Counted from the first letter of the stretch, positions 42,962-51,492 are shown. The stretch is DNA of 64,000 bases from Rhodobacter sp. 24-YEA-8 (GCF_900105075.1 NZ_FNSK01000004.1:181386-245385), one strand, 5' to 3'. Notes: generated by a model not told the origin, from the sequence alone. Translations and numbers: made by a program.

Positions 42962-43291
42962 ATGTTCGGCAATTACAAGATGCATCCCGACAGCGGTATG
43001 ATGCCGCCTTACGCCCCCGCTTATCCGCTGGAATGGGAATGCCAGCTGCGAAATCTTGAGGTGATGACCCGCGTCAATACGACAAAGCTGCATGATCTGC
43101 TGGCCCATACCCCGTTTGAGCCGGTAAATGACCGGGTGGCCTTCCGCTTCATGGCCTCGCCCGGCCATACGCTGTCTTACCACAATGACCGTATGTTCGA
43201 CCTGATGGTGACAGCCGCCGTCCGCTGCGAAGGGCTCTTTACCCAGACCCATCTTTATATGTTCTGCTCGGATCGGGGCGCATCCCCATAA
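42962..43291 (+). pseudogene. Acetoacetate decarboxylase-family fragment (C-terminus missing)
   Basis: 109 codons from an ATG with an AAAGGA ribosome site. The text (Y-P-L-E-W-E-C-Q-L-R, F-M-A-S-P-G-H-T, H-N-D-R-M-F-D-L, T-Q-T-H-L-Y-M-F-C-S-D) resembles the N-terminal part of the acetoacetate decarboxylase family, which is normally over 240 aa. It stops just past the central strand, before the part that would carry the Schiff-base lysine. 11 bp after the LldD-like remnant, so both were probably one operon before decay. Confidence 0.65.
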
Positions 43292-43568
43292 GGCGCATCG
43301 TCCTCCGGAGGATCGGACAACGCCGCAATGGGCGCTGCACTTCGCCGATCCGTGGCCCACGAGACGCCGCACCCCATTTCAGCGGCCTTTTGACAATGTG
43401 CCCGTCGAAGACACTGACTCGTTCGGATTGCTTTTTCCTTTGACGACGCAATTCGGAGCCGCGTGGCCCAGAAAATCCTTCGCTGTCAATGTTCCCTGCG
43501 CTTCGCCAGGCACAGGCCTGTTTCCGCGGGCGCACCAGGCAATCCGGTCTGGACTGTCACCATCGCAA

Positions 43569-43757
43569 TCTCGCCCGAGCAATGAGGTCCGGCAGGAGGT
43601 GAATGCTGCGATCCGCGCAAGGCGACGAGAAGAAGGAAAGCTGGGCGGTGACGAAACCAGAATTCAGGGCCTTGCGCTGCACAACTTCACACGCGCCGAA
43701 GCAGCAGAGGCTGCCAGCTACAGGCTCGGCGATGACGTCGTCCCGATCCGAAACCTG
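43569..43757 (+). pseudogene. Remnant of a conjugative relaxase/helicase (TrwC/TraA-like)
   Basis: About 63 codons inside a longer open frame: P-S-N-E-V-R-Q-E-V-N-A-A-I-R, E-E-G-K-L-G-G-D-E-T-R-I, F-T-R-A-E-A-A-E-A-A-S-Y-R-L-G-D-D-V-V. This spacing (no I-R-x-x-R-x-E-G-x-L then T-R-A-E then N/S-Y-x-x-G-D-x-V) is typical of the C-terminal helicase part of MobF relaxases. It points to former conjugative DNA here. Identification by eye only. Confidence 0.5.
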
Positions 43758-43964
43758 AGAGCGGCCGGGCTGACCGCCGATGTGCTCAATCATGTGAGTG
43801 AACCAGTATTCGCAGCAATACGATTTCACTGCAGCTTGCGGATGGTGGGACACCCATCCGCATTCCTCTCTCCGGACGGAAAGGTCGCAATCAGCGCCGT
43901 CTCAGCGCTGCCAGATGCGCAGCTCGCGGGCGGAGGCATCCGGGTGGCGGGGCGGGCGGATCGT

Positions 43965-44127
43965 TCGGGTGCATGCCGCAGATGAGGCATTCTTCACCTC
44001 TGCTTCTTCCTTCGCGCTGGCGGTGATCGAGATCGACAGTCAGCGTTTGCCCGCCGGTCAGCCCGGTCCCGCAACACGGCGGCTGTGCGGAATCTATATC
44101 CGAGAAGCACGTAAAGCCGCCATATGA
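43965..44127 (+). pseudogene. C-terminal fragment of a D-amino-acid aminotransferase (class IV)
   Basis: A-A-D-E-A-F-F-T-S-A-S-S-F-A-L-A-V-I-E-I-D then P-G-P-A-T-R-R-L-C-G-I-Y-I-R-E-A-R-K-A-A-I and a stop, the C-terminal end of class IV D-amino-acid transaminases. The PLP-lysine half is missing. Preceded by unrelated sequence, so a truncated remnant. Confidence 0.75.
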
Positions 44128-44161
44128 TCCTCTGGCCCGGCGGGCCTGTCGCGCAGGGCGG

Positions 44162-44947
44162 TCAGTCTGGCAAAAGCAATCCTGAGCCGTTGCGGCGCAG
44201 GGCCGCTGACAGTTCCGCCGCCGGTTCGCGATCTGTGATGAGCGAAAGCCCGTCATGCCACCGGTCAAGCAGCACAAGCGCCCGCTTTTCAAACTTGCTG
44301 TGATCGGCCAGCACATAAGAGCGGCCCGCACTGGCGAGCATGGCGGAATAGACTTCGCCTACCCCCAGCATCGCCTCGCTGATCCCGTCAACGCTGACCC
44401 CCGAAGCACCGATCAGGACCACAGGCGCCCGGTAACGTTCGACCGCGCGGATGGTTTCGGGGCCGCAGACCATGCGTTCCTGCGGCTCGAACCCGCCGGG
44501 CAGAAGAACGATCTCGATGAGCGGATTTGACGAAAGTTCCAGCGCGATCGGGTAGGCCGGGGTAATCACGGTGATGCGGCGTGCAATATTTCGCAGCACC
44601 CGCGCGAATTGCAGCATCGTGGCGCCGCCGCCAAGCAGCAATGCCTCTTCGCCCGCCACCTCTTCCAGCGCCCGGGTGGCTATGGCCTGACGTTCGGCGA
44701 CATTGAGATTGATGCGGTCATTGAGCAGGGGCTCGAACCGGTTCTGCGCCACGATTGCACCCCCATAGGTGCGGCTGAGCCGGCCGGCCTGATCCAGTTC
44801 GGCAAGGTCGCGTCTGATCGTCTCGGTCGAAACATCCAGCTCTTCGGCAAGCTGGTTCACCCGCAGCGCCGGATTGGCCTCAAGCGCACTGAGGATGTTG
44901 TCCTGGCGCTGTTCCTTGCGCGATCTGCTCGGTTTCACTGCTGGCAC
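44162..44947 (-). CDS. DeoR-family transcriptional regulator of the microcompartment locus
   Basis: 261 aa. DeoR HTH at residues 12-65 (V-N-Q-L-A-E-E-L-D-V-S-T-E-T-I-R-R-D-L) and a DeoRC sugar/phosphate-isomerase-like sensor domain (A-L-L-L-G-G-G-A-T-M near 105, L-L-P-G-G near 148, A-D-H-S-K-F near 213). Such regulators sense phosphorylated intermediates. It is divergent from the BMC operon with inverted repeats in the shared promoter, so the likely effector is the 1-amino-2-propanol phosphate or a related ester. Confidence 0.85.
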   Translation of the reverse strand: MPAVKPSRSRKEQRQDNILSALEANPALRVNQLAEELDVSTETIRRDLAELDQAGRLSRTYGGAIVAQNRFEPLLNDRINLNVAERQAIATRALEEVAGEEALLLGGGATMLQFARVLRNIARRITVITPAYPIALELSSNPLIEIVLLPGGFEPQERMVCGPETIRAVERYRAPVVLIGASGVSVDGISEAMLGVGEVYSAMLASAGRSYVLADHSKFEKRALVLLDRWHDGLSLITDREPAAELSAALRRNGSGLLLPD

Positions 44948-44979
44948 CTTCTTACATTACGCCCCCGGATTCTGCGGAG

Positions 44980-45063
44980 TTCTGCATCATCGCAACCTGA
45001 TTGACAAAACTCAAACAGAGGAAATGACCAACTAGCAACAATTAAATGTTGCCAGATGCAGAA
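44980..45063. promoter_or_regulatory. Divergent promoter with nested inverted repeats (DeoR / BMC operon)
   Basis: TTCTGCATC (44980-44988) is repeated inverted as GATGCAGAA (45055-45063); each is followed, one base offset, by GCAAC / GTTGC. Between them GCAACA (45035-45040) and TGTTGC (45047-45052) form another perfect dyad. A TTGACA lies at 45001-45006. The arrangement suggests two operators for the DeoR protein flanking the promoter. Confidence 0.6.
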
Positions 45064-45098
45064 TCAAATGCCAATCTTCGGTCAAACGGAGGTGCCTC

Positions 45099-46379
45099 GT
45101 GTTCAACTACGGATACTTCAGCTTCGATTCGAAAGCAGAATTGCTTGCGAAATCGATCGAATACTGGAACCCCGGCAAGACAAAGTTCTGGCAGGATGCC
45201 GGGATCGATATGGTGATCGACCGGCGTGAGGGATATTACCTTTACGACATGTCTGGCCGCAGGCTGATCGACCTGCATCTCAATGGCGGAACGTATAATT
45301 TTGGCCATCGCAACCCCGAACTGGTGGCGACGCTGAAATCCGCGCTCGACTATTTCGACATGGGCAATCACTGGTTCCCGTCAGTGGCCCGCGCGGCCTT
45401 TGCCGAAAAGCTGGTGAAGACCACAAACCATATGCAATACGCGATCTTCGGCGCAGGTGGCGCTGAAGCTGTGGAGATCGCGCTAAAAACTGCCCGATAT
45501 GCCACAAAGCGCCGCAAGATCGTTTCGATCATCAAGGGCTATCACGGCCATTCCGGTCTGTCGGTTGCCACCGGGGACGAACGGTTTTCGAAGATCTTCC
45601 TCGCGGATAAGCCCGATGAATTCATCCAGGTGCCATTCAACGATATCGACGCGCTGGATCGCGCCCTTAAAGGACGGGATGTCGCTGGTTTCATTATCGA
45701 AACCATCCCCGCCACCTATGGGTTCCCGATGCCGGATGACGGCTATCTGAAGGCCTGCCAGGACCTCTGCCGCCGGTATGGCACCCTCTATATCGCTGAT
45801 GAGGTGCAGACCGGGCTGATGCGCTGCGGCAGCATGTGGGGCTGGCAAAGCTATGGGCTGGAGCCGGATATGTTCGTGACCGGCAAGGGGCTTGGCGGCG
45901 GCATTTACCCGATTTCTGCCTGTGTGGTGACCGAAAAATGTGGCGGCTGGCTGCATGAGGATGGCGCCGCGCATATCTCGACCTCGGGCGGCTCAGAGCT
46001 TGGCTGTATCGTCGGCCATCAGGTGATCGACATTCTGCAACGCCCTGAGGTGATCGCGAATGTGCAGTCGGTGGCAGAGTTCTTCCGCCGCGCGCTGACC
46101 CAGATGATGGCAGCCCACAGCGATATTTTCGTGGGCATCCGCCAGCGCGGCGTCATTCTCGGGCTGGAATATGACCATCCCGAAGGCGCGGTCGCGGTGT
46201 CGCGGGCGCTTTATGAACACGGGGTCTGGGCGATCTTTTCCTCGCTCGACAAACGGGTTTTGCAGTTCAAGCCGGGTGTGTTGCTGGATGTGGCAACCTG
46301 CCAGGAAATCATAGACCGGATGGAGGCCGCGATGCCGCGCGCCCGTGCTTTGCTGCGCGACATGCGCCGCGCGGCCTGA
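45099..46379 (+). CDS. Class III PLP enzyme, probable aminopropanol-phosphate phospho-lyase
   Basis: 426 aa from a GTG with a GGAGGTG ribosome site. Class III aminotransferase fold: G-A-G-G-A-E-A near 118, Y-H-G-H near 148, A-D-E-V-Q-T-G with PLP Asp234, and G-K-G with Schiff-base Lys263. Enzymes of this fold in the aminoacetone (RMM) microcompartment split 1-amino-2-propanol O-phosphate into propionaldehyde, ammonia and phosphate. First gene of the BMC operon. Ordinary transamination is the alternative. Confidence 0.82.
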   Translation: MFNYGYFSFDSKAELLAKSIEYWNPGKTKFWQDAGIDMVIDRREGYYLYDMSGRRLIDLHLNGGTYNFGHRNPELVATLKSALDYFDMGNHWFPSVARAAFAEKLVKTTNHMQYAIFGAGGAEAVEIALKTARYATKRRKIVSIIKGYHGHSGLSVATGDERFSKIFLADKPDEFIQVPFNDIDALDRALKGRDVAGFIIETIPATYGFPMPDDGYLKACQDLCRRYGTLYIADEVQTGLMRCGSMWGWQSYGLEPDMFVTGKGLGGGIYPISACVVTEKCGGWLHEDGAAHISTSGGSELGCIVGHQVIDILQRPEVIANVQSVAEFFRRALTQMMAAHSDIFVGIRQRGVILGLEYDHPEGAVAVSRALYEHGVWAIFSSLDKRVLQFKPGVLLDVATCQEIIDRMEAAMPRARALLRDMRRAA

Positions 46380-46391
46380 GGGAGACAGCCG

Positions 46392-47960
46392 ATGCCGATG
46401 CAGCTTCATGACGACGCGCCGCGCCTGCAAATCCCCGACCGGGCAGAGCAGGCGGCGAAGATGAAAATCGACCGCGCCACCTGGGCGGGGCAGGCCTTTG
46501 CGAAATTCGACCGGGCTGCCGTGATGCGGATCGCACGCGCCGTGGCCGAGGCGGCGCATCATTCAGCCGCGCATTTTGCCGAAGCGGCGGTGGCGGAAAC
46601 CGGCATGGGCGTGGTGGCCGATAAGAAGCTCAAGAACGAGCTGTCGGCGCATCCATTGCTGGATTTTTACGAGAATCTCGATCTGGTGAACCCGAAAGTG
46701 GATGCGGATCGCCGGATGATCGAATTGCCGCGCCCGGCGGGCGTAGTGCTGGCGCTGACGCCGGCGACCAACCCGGTTTCGACGCTGTATTACAAAACGA
46801 TCCTTGCCATTCTGTCGCGCAATGCGATCCTTTTCAGTCCGCATCCGCTGGCAAAGCGCTGCTGCAATGAGGCCGCCGCGCGGCTGGAGGCGGCAGCACA
46901 GGCGGCGGGCGCGCCTTCGGGTCTGATCCAATGTGTTGAAGAGCCTTCGGTGCCGCTGGTGCAATCGCTGATGACCTCGCCAAAGGTGCAGGTGATCCTT
47001 GCGACGGGCGGCGGGCCGATGGTGCGGGCGGCCTATTCCTCGGGCAATCCGGCGATTGGCGTCGGGCCGGGCAATGCGCCGGTCTATGTCGATCCCGGCT
47101 GCGATCAGATGGTCGCGGCAAAGCGGGTCATCGACAGCAAGGCTTTTGATAATTCGGTGCTTTGCACCAATGAAAGCGTGCTGATCTCGCAGGAACAGGA
47201 TCGCAGCCGGCTTGAGCGCGCGCTGCGGGCAGGCGGGGCCCATATCTGCAACGCGGGCGAGGTGACGAAACTGCGCGACTGGCTGTTCCCGGGCGGGCAT
47301 CTGAACACTTCCGCCGTGGGCAAATCGGCGGTCTGGATCGCCGGTCAGGCGGGCCTGCGTGTGGTGGCCTCGACCCGGGCACTGGTGGCACCGGTGGAAC
47401 TGGTCGGGGTCGACGAGCCGCTGACGAAGGAAAAGCTGTGCCCGGTTCTGGGCTGGGCGCTGGTCAGCAATGCCGCCCATGCTGCAAGCATGGCGCAGAT
47501 GATCCTGCGAATGAGCGGGGCGGGCCATTCCGCCGCGATCCATACCGATGATCCGCAGCTGGCGCTCGATTTTGCAAGCGCGCTTTCGGTTTACCGCGTG
47601 GTGGTCAATGCGCCCTGTTCCCAGGGAGCCGCAGGTTTCGCGACGCATCTGGCGCCGTCCTTCATGATCGGCACCGGCTATTTCGGCCGGTCTTCCGTGG
47701 GCGAGAATATCGGGCCGCAGCATCTGGTTCACTGGACGCGGCTGGCCTGGAACTCCGACCCCGCGATGAAGACGGGCGACCTGACCGGGCTGCGTGCCCC
47801 CTTTGAAGGGCCGGGCGCCACGCGCCCGCAACCGGTGGCGCCTCCCTTTGCCGCGCCACCTGCGGCCAGCCGGCCCGCCGGCGATGGCGGTGTCGACCGC
47901 GACCTGCTGCGCGAGCTTATTTTGCAGGAACTCCGTGATCTGACGAGGGGCCAGTCGTGA
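46392..47960 (+). CDS. CoA-acylating aldehyde dehydrogenase of a microcompartment, with C-terminal encapsulation-like helix
   Basis: 522 aa, PduP/EutE-like. Nucleophile Cys258 in N-S-V-L-C-T-N-E-S; N-P-V-S-T near 127 and G-V-G-P-G-N-A-P near 223. No classic ALDH E-L-G-G-K, as expected for acylating enzymes. Residues 470-500 are a Pro/Ala linker, and 502-517 (DRDLLRELILQELRDL) form an amphipathic helix typical of shell-targeting peptides, here at the C-terminus. Turns propionaldehyde plus CoA and NAD+ into propionyl-CoA inside the shell. It overlaps the first BMC-T gene by 4 bp. Confidence 0.9.
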   Translation: MPMQLHDDAPRLQIPDRAEQAAKMKIDRATWAGQAFAKFDRAAVMRIARAVAEAAHHSAAHFAEAAVAETGMGVVADKKLKNELSAHPLLDFYENLDLVNPKVDADRRMIELPRPAGVVLALTPATNPVSTLYYKTILAILSRNAILFSPHPLAKRCCNEAAARLEAAAQAAGAPSGLIQCVEEPSVPLVQSLMTSPKVQVILATGGGPMVRAAYSSGNPAIGVGPGNAPVYVDPGCDQMVAAKRVIDSKAFDNSVLCTNESVLISQEQDRSRLERALRAGGAHICNAGEVTKLRDWLFPGGHLNTSAVGKSAVWIAGQAGLRVVASTRALVAPVELVGVDEPLTKEKLCPVLGWALVSNAAHAASMAQMILRMSGAGHSAAIHTDDPQLALDFASALSVYRVVVNAPCSQGAAGFATHLAPSFMIGTGYFGRSSVGENIGPQHLVHWTRLAWNSDPAMKTGDLTGLRAPFEGPGATRPQPVAPPFAAPPAASRPAGDGGVDRDLLRELILQELRDLTRGQS

Positions 47961-48571
47961 CCGATCTTCGTGCCTTCATCTTTATCGACCAGCTTCAGCC
48001 GCAGACGCTTGCCTATACCTCCACCTGGATGCGGGGCACCTTACCGCGCGCAAGGATGGCGGCTCAGATCATCGAGATCGCGCCTGGCCTTGATGTCGAG
48101 GCGCTGACCGACACCGTGCTGAAAAGCGCCGAGGTGCGGGCGGGGTTTCTGGTGGTCGAGCGCCAGTTCGGCACGCTGCAATTCCATGCCCGCTCGACCG
48201 CTGAAGTTCAGGCCGGGGCGGCGGCAGCGCTGTCTGCCATGGGCAAGACGCGCGAGGATGCGGAAAAGCCGAAGATCATGGCGTCAAAGATCGTGACGCG
48301 GATCGATGATCAGCATGCTTTCCTGATGAACCGCAACAAGACCGGCTCCATGGTGCTGGCAGGAGAGAGCATCTACCTGCTGGAATGCCAGCCGGCGGCC
48401 TACGCGATTCTTGCCTGCAACGAGGCCGAGAAAGAGGCGGATATCAAGGTTATCGACATGCGGATGATCGGCGCGAATGGCCGGCTCTATCTTGCCGGAA
48501 GCGAGGCCGATGTCCGCAATGCCCGCGACGCGGCGGAACGCGCGCTGCGTGAGGCAGGGGCGGGCCGATGA
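47957..48571 (+). CDS. BMC-T shell protein 1 (tandem BMC trimer)
   Basis: 204 aa, about twice a BMC domain. Two BMC-like halves: residues 5-95 (F-G-T-L-Q-F-H-A) and 105-200 (A-G-E-S-I-Y-L-L-E-C, M-I-G-A-N-G-R-L-Y-L-A-G). Trimeric BMC-T proteins form pseudohexameric tiles, often with gated pores. Clearly homologous to the second BMC-T at 49638. ATGA-linked to the aldehyde dehydrogenase and to the next gene. Confidence 0.85.
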   Translation: MTDLRAFIFIDQLQPQTLAYTSTWMRGTLPRARMAAQIIEIAPGLDVEALTDTVLKSAEVRAGFLVVERQFGTLQFHARSTAEVQAGAAAALSAMGKTREDAEKPKIMASKIVTRIDDQHAFLMNRNKTGSMVLAGESIYLLECQPAAYAILACNEAEKEADIKVIDMRMIGANGRLYLAGSEADVRNARDAAERALREAGAGR

Positions 48572-49035
48572 GCGAGCTGCGTGCCCTGATCCGCGAGTTA
48601 CTGTCCGAGGAGATCGCGGCGCTGCGCGCCGAGATCCTCGGTGGCGGCCCGGCGACCGAGCGCGTCGAGGTCGCGACCGTGGCCCAGCTGACCGATTTTG
48701 CGCTGACCATCGCGCGTCGCGCGCAGGAGCCGGGATTTCTGGCCGGACTTGAAGCCGGGCAGATCCGGTTTGCGCCTGCGGTGACCACCTCTCAGCCGGT
48801 TCCGATGCGTGACTTTGCAGATCTTCCCGCCGCCACGGCGCCGGCAGCAAGGCTGGTCACCACCGTCCCGGCCGGAATACCCGAATTGCGCAAGACCCTC
48901 GTCACCGAACGCGACATCGCAGCCATCGGCGAGGGCGAGACGCGGCTGCGCATCACCAGGCAGGCGCGGCTGACACCTCTGGCGGGTGACGAGGCCCGCC
49001 GCCGCGGCATCAGGATCGAAAGGACACTGGCATGA
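48568..49035 (+). CDS. BMC-locus protein of unknown function with N-terminal amphipathic helix
   Basis: 155 aa, not recognised as a named enzyme. Residues 1-24 (start MSELRALIRELLSEEIAALR) form a strong amphipathic helix like shell-targeting peptides. Residues 40-65 look helical; the C-terminal 45 residues end in R-L-T-P-L-A-G-D-E-A-R-R-R-G-I-R-I-E-R, a short 'L-T-P-x-A-x-D' tail also seen on various BMC-associated proteins. Embedded between shell genes with 4-bp overlaps on both sides. Could be a scaffold or core-assembly protein; that is inference. Confidence 0.75.
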   Translation: MSELRALIRELLSEEIAALRAEILGGGPATERVEVATVAQLTDFALTIARRAQEPGFLAGLEAGQIRFAPAVTTSQPVPMRDFADLPAATAPAARLVTTVPAGIPELRKTLVTERDIAAIGEGETRLRITRQARLTPLAGDEARRRGIRIERTLA

Positions 49036-49301
49036 TAAGGGCGCGCGTCAGCGGCAGGCTCTGGTCCACCCGCCATATCGGCACGCTTCCCACCGGGGCG
49101 CTGCTGGAGGTCGAGACCGAAACCGGCGCAAAACTGATCGCCTTCGACCCTCTGGGCTGTGCCGAGGGCGAGGCTGTGCTGATCACCCAGGGCTCGGTTG
49201 CAGCCGCCTGGTTTACCGAACGCGCGGCGCCGGTTGACGCATTGATCATCGGTTCCATCGACGAAGAATCTGCCGGGAAACCGGCTGCGAAACGCAAGTA
49301 A
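49032..49301 (+). CDS. BMC-P pentamer shell protein (EutN/CcmL family)
   Basis: 89 aa. EutN/CcmL OB-like fold: M-I-R-A-R-V-S-G-R-L-W-S-T near 1, L-I-A-F-D-P-L-G-C-A-E-G-E near 36, V-D-A-L-I-I-G-S-I-D near 68. Forms the vertex caps of the icosahedral shell. The only BMC-P in the locus. The tail after residue 80 is Lys-rich. Confidence 0.9.
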   Translation: MIRARVSGRLWSTRHIGTLPTGALLEVETETGAKLIAFDPLGCAEGEAVLITQGSVAAAWFTERAAPVDALIIGSIDEESAGKPAAKRK

Positions 49302-49313
49302 GGGAGTTCTCAA

Positions 49314-49595
49314 ATGGCTAATCTTGCAATCGGAATGATCGAAACCAAGGGTTACGTGCCGGCGCTTGCGGCGGCGGATGCCATGGTCAAGGCCGCCAAT
49401 GTTGAAATCGTCGCCCGCAACGAGGTTGGCGGCGGACTGGTCTCGGTCGTGGTGCGCGGCGATGTCGGCGCGGTGAAGGCCGCGACGGAAGCCGGGGCCG
49501 AGGCTGCGGCCCAGATCGGCGAAGTGACCGCCGTCCATGTGATCCCGCGCCCGCATGGCGATCTCGCAAAGCATTTCGACGCGCTTAAGGCCTGA
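49314..49595 (+). CDS. BMC-H hexamer shell protein
   Basis: 93 aa, a single canonical BMC domain: [18 protein letters not shown] near 5, V-R-G-D-V-G-A-V near 47, H-V-I-P-R-P-H near 79. The main facet tile of the shell and the only BMC-H in the window. GGGAG ribosome site 12 bp after the BMC-P stop. Confidence 0.92.
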   Translation: MANLAIGMIETKGYVPALAAADAMVKAANVEIVARNEVGGGLVSVVVRGDVGAVKAATEAGAEAAAQIGEVTAVHVIPRPHGDLAKHFDALKA

Positions 49596-49637
49596 GCCGG
49601 GGCGGCCTCTCACAGAGACCCAGATAAGGATTGAGGT

Positions 49638-50261
49638 ATGACAGAGCTTCGCGTCTATCTTCCCATCGAGGATCTGCAGCCCCAGTTCGCGGCGTATCTT
49701 TCCTCGCCCACCCGGGCGAGGGGATATCCGCCCTTCCGGGGCCAGAACTCGCTGATCATCGAGGTCGCGCCGGCTCTGGCGATCCACCGCGTCACCGATC
49801 TGGCGCTGAAGGCCGCGCCCGACATGGAACCGGGCATTCTTTATACCGAACGTCAGTTTGGTTTGCTGGAGCTGCATGCTGACCGGATGGAGGATCTGAC
49901 GGCTGCGGGCGAGGCGATTCTTGCCGGTATCGGCGCAAAACCCGATGATCAGATGCGCCCGCAGATCCTGTATCACGATATCATCGAAGATCTGTCGGAC
50001 CAGCATGCGATCATCCTCAACCGCTCGCGCGATGCCTCGATCCTGGTGCCGGGGGTTGCGCTGCTGATTTACGAAATGGCTCCGGCGCTTTTTGCCTGTG
50101 TTGCGGCGAATGAGGCGGAAAAGGCTGCCCCCAATGCGATTATCAATGATGTGCAGATGATGGGGGCGACCGGGCGGCTTTTCATGTCCGGCACCGCCGA
50201 AGACATGCGGATCGCGCGTGACACCATCACCGCAAAACTGGAGGCGATCACCGGACGATAG
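49638..50261 (+). CDS. BMC-T shell protein 2 (tandem BMC trimer)
   Basis: 207 aa. Same architecture as the first BMC-T (shared L-Q-P-Q near 14, E-R-Q-F-G-L-L-E-L near 70, A-N-E-A-E-K-A near 158, M-M-G-A-T-G-R-L-F-M near 175), but clearly diverged, so an old duplication. GGATTGAGG before the start. The two may form mixed or stacked trimers with different pores. Confidence 0.85.
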   Translation: MTELRVYLPIEDLQPQFAAYLSSPTRARGYPPFRGQNSLIIEVAPALAIHRVTDLALKAAPDMEPGILYTERQFGLLELHADRMEDLTAAGEAILAGIGAKPDDQMRPQILYHDIIEDLSDQHAIILNRSRDASILVPGVALLIYEMAPALFACVAANEAEKAAPNAIINDVQMMGATGRLFMSGTAEDMRIARDTITAKLEAITGR

Positions 50262-50342
50262 GCGAAAGGGCCGGCGGCCCTCACTCAGGCCCGGGAGATG
50301 GATCAACCATCCGGGAGGCACCACCAACAAGGGAGAAAGAAG

Positions 50343-51473
50343 ATGATTACGAGACGTCAGTTCTCGCTGGGGGCGGCCGGTATGGCTGGTCTTTCGGCGT
50401 TTTCGATGCCGGGCCGTGCGCTCGCAGACCGCAACAATCAGCTCAATATCCTGTGCTGGGAAGGCTATAACTCGGATACGGTGCTGAACCCGTTCCGCAC
50501 GGCGCATCCCGGGGCCACGGTACGTGCTGAAAGCGGCACCTCGGACCCCGAGATGGTCAACCGCCTGCGCGCAGGCGAAATCGGAACCTGGGATCTTATC
50601 AATGTCAATCAGCCCTGGGCGCGGGGCGAGCTGAGCCGGGACAATCTGATCAGACCGCTGGACAAAGAGCGTTTCCTGCCCTGGTTCGACAAGATGACCC
50701 CGGAATTTGCCAGACCCTATGCGCTGGCTTTTGGCGAAAACGGCGATCTTCTGGGCATGCCGCAGCGCTACGGGCCATTCTCATTTGTGGTCAATACCGA
50801 CAAGATCAGCCAGGAAAGCGCCGAGGAACAGGGCTGGAACCTGTTCTTTGATCCGGCGATGAAGGGCCGCTATGGCCTTCTGACCTATGACAACTGGAAT
50901 GTGATCCATCTCTGCCTTGCCGCCGGACTTGATCCGTTCCGGCCGGTCGAGGGCGCCGATGCCGAAAAATTCGCCGAGACCTGCAAACAGATCGTCGCCG
51001 GGGCACGGATGATGACCGATGATCTCGTGGCAATGAACACGGCACTGATCAATGGCGAAATCGATGCCTATTTCACCGGGGGCACCTATACCGCCTCGCC
51101 CGCCCGTTATGACGGGGCGACCTTCGTGCGCGCGATCACGCCGCGCAGCGGACCGGTCGATGGCAAGGGTGGCGTTGTCTGGGTCGAGCTGACCTCGGCG
51201 GTGAACAACCCCGATCCCTCGTCGCTGGCCGAGGATTTCCTTGAATTCGTGCAGCAGCCCGAAATCTGCAAGGCCGTGGCTTTTTCTGAGGGCACCTACA
51301 ACCCGATCGCCCAGATGGGCAATCCCGAGGTCATGGCGCTGTTCGACGACGAGATGCTGGAAGCGATCCAGTTCGACACGCTTGAAGACGAGCTGTCGCG
51401 TTGTCTCGAATTTGATGTCGTGCCCTCCTACGACGCCCTGCTTGCGACCTATGTCGCGGCAAGACGCGGCTGA
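50343..51473 (+). CDS. Polyamine-type ABC transporter substrate-binding protein with Tat signal (PotD/PotF-like)
   Basis: 376 aa from the ATG at 50343, with an AGGGAGAAAG site. The N-terminus M-I-T-R-R-Q-F-S-L-G-A-A-G is a twin-arginine signal, then a hydrophobic stretch ending at about residue 32. Mature protein starts N-I-L-C-W-E-G-Y-N, typical of spermidine/putrescine-binding proteins. In this operon it should bind a small amine such as aminoacetone or 1-amino-2-propanol. The only binding protein of the locus. Confidence 0.86.
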   Translation: MITRRQFSLGAAGMAGLSAFSMPGRALADRNNQLNILCWEGYNSDTVLNPFRTAHPGATVRAESGTSDPEMVNRLRAGEIGTWDLINVNQPWARGELSRDNLIRPLDKERFLPWFDKMTPEFARPYALAFGENGDLLGMPQRYGPFSFVVNTDKISQESAEEQGWNLFFDPAMKGRYGLLTYDNWNVIHLCLAAGLDPFRPVEGADAEKFAETCKQIVAGARMMTDDLVAMNTALINGEIDAYFTGGTYTASPARYDGATFVRAITPRSGPVDGKGGVVWVELTSAVNNPDPSSLAEDFLEFVQQPEICKAVAFSEGTYNPIAQMGNPEVMALFDDEMLEAIQFDTLEDELSRCLEFDVVPSYDALLATYVAARRG

Positions 51474-51492
51474 GGTCCCGGCTTCAGCCATT

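Noticed and set aside
48792..50507. 571-codon minus-strand frame across the BMC shell genes
   Set aside because: Antisense to BMC-P, BMC-H and BMC-T, which are certain by motif.
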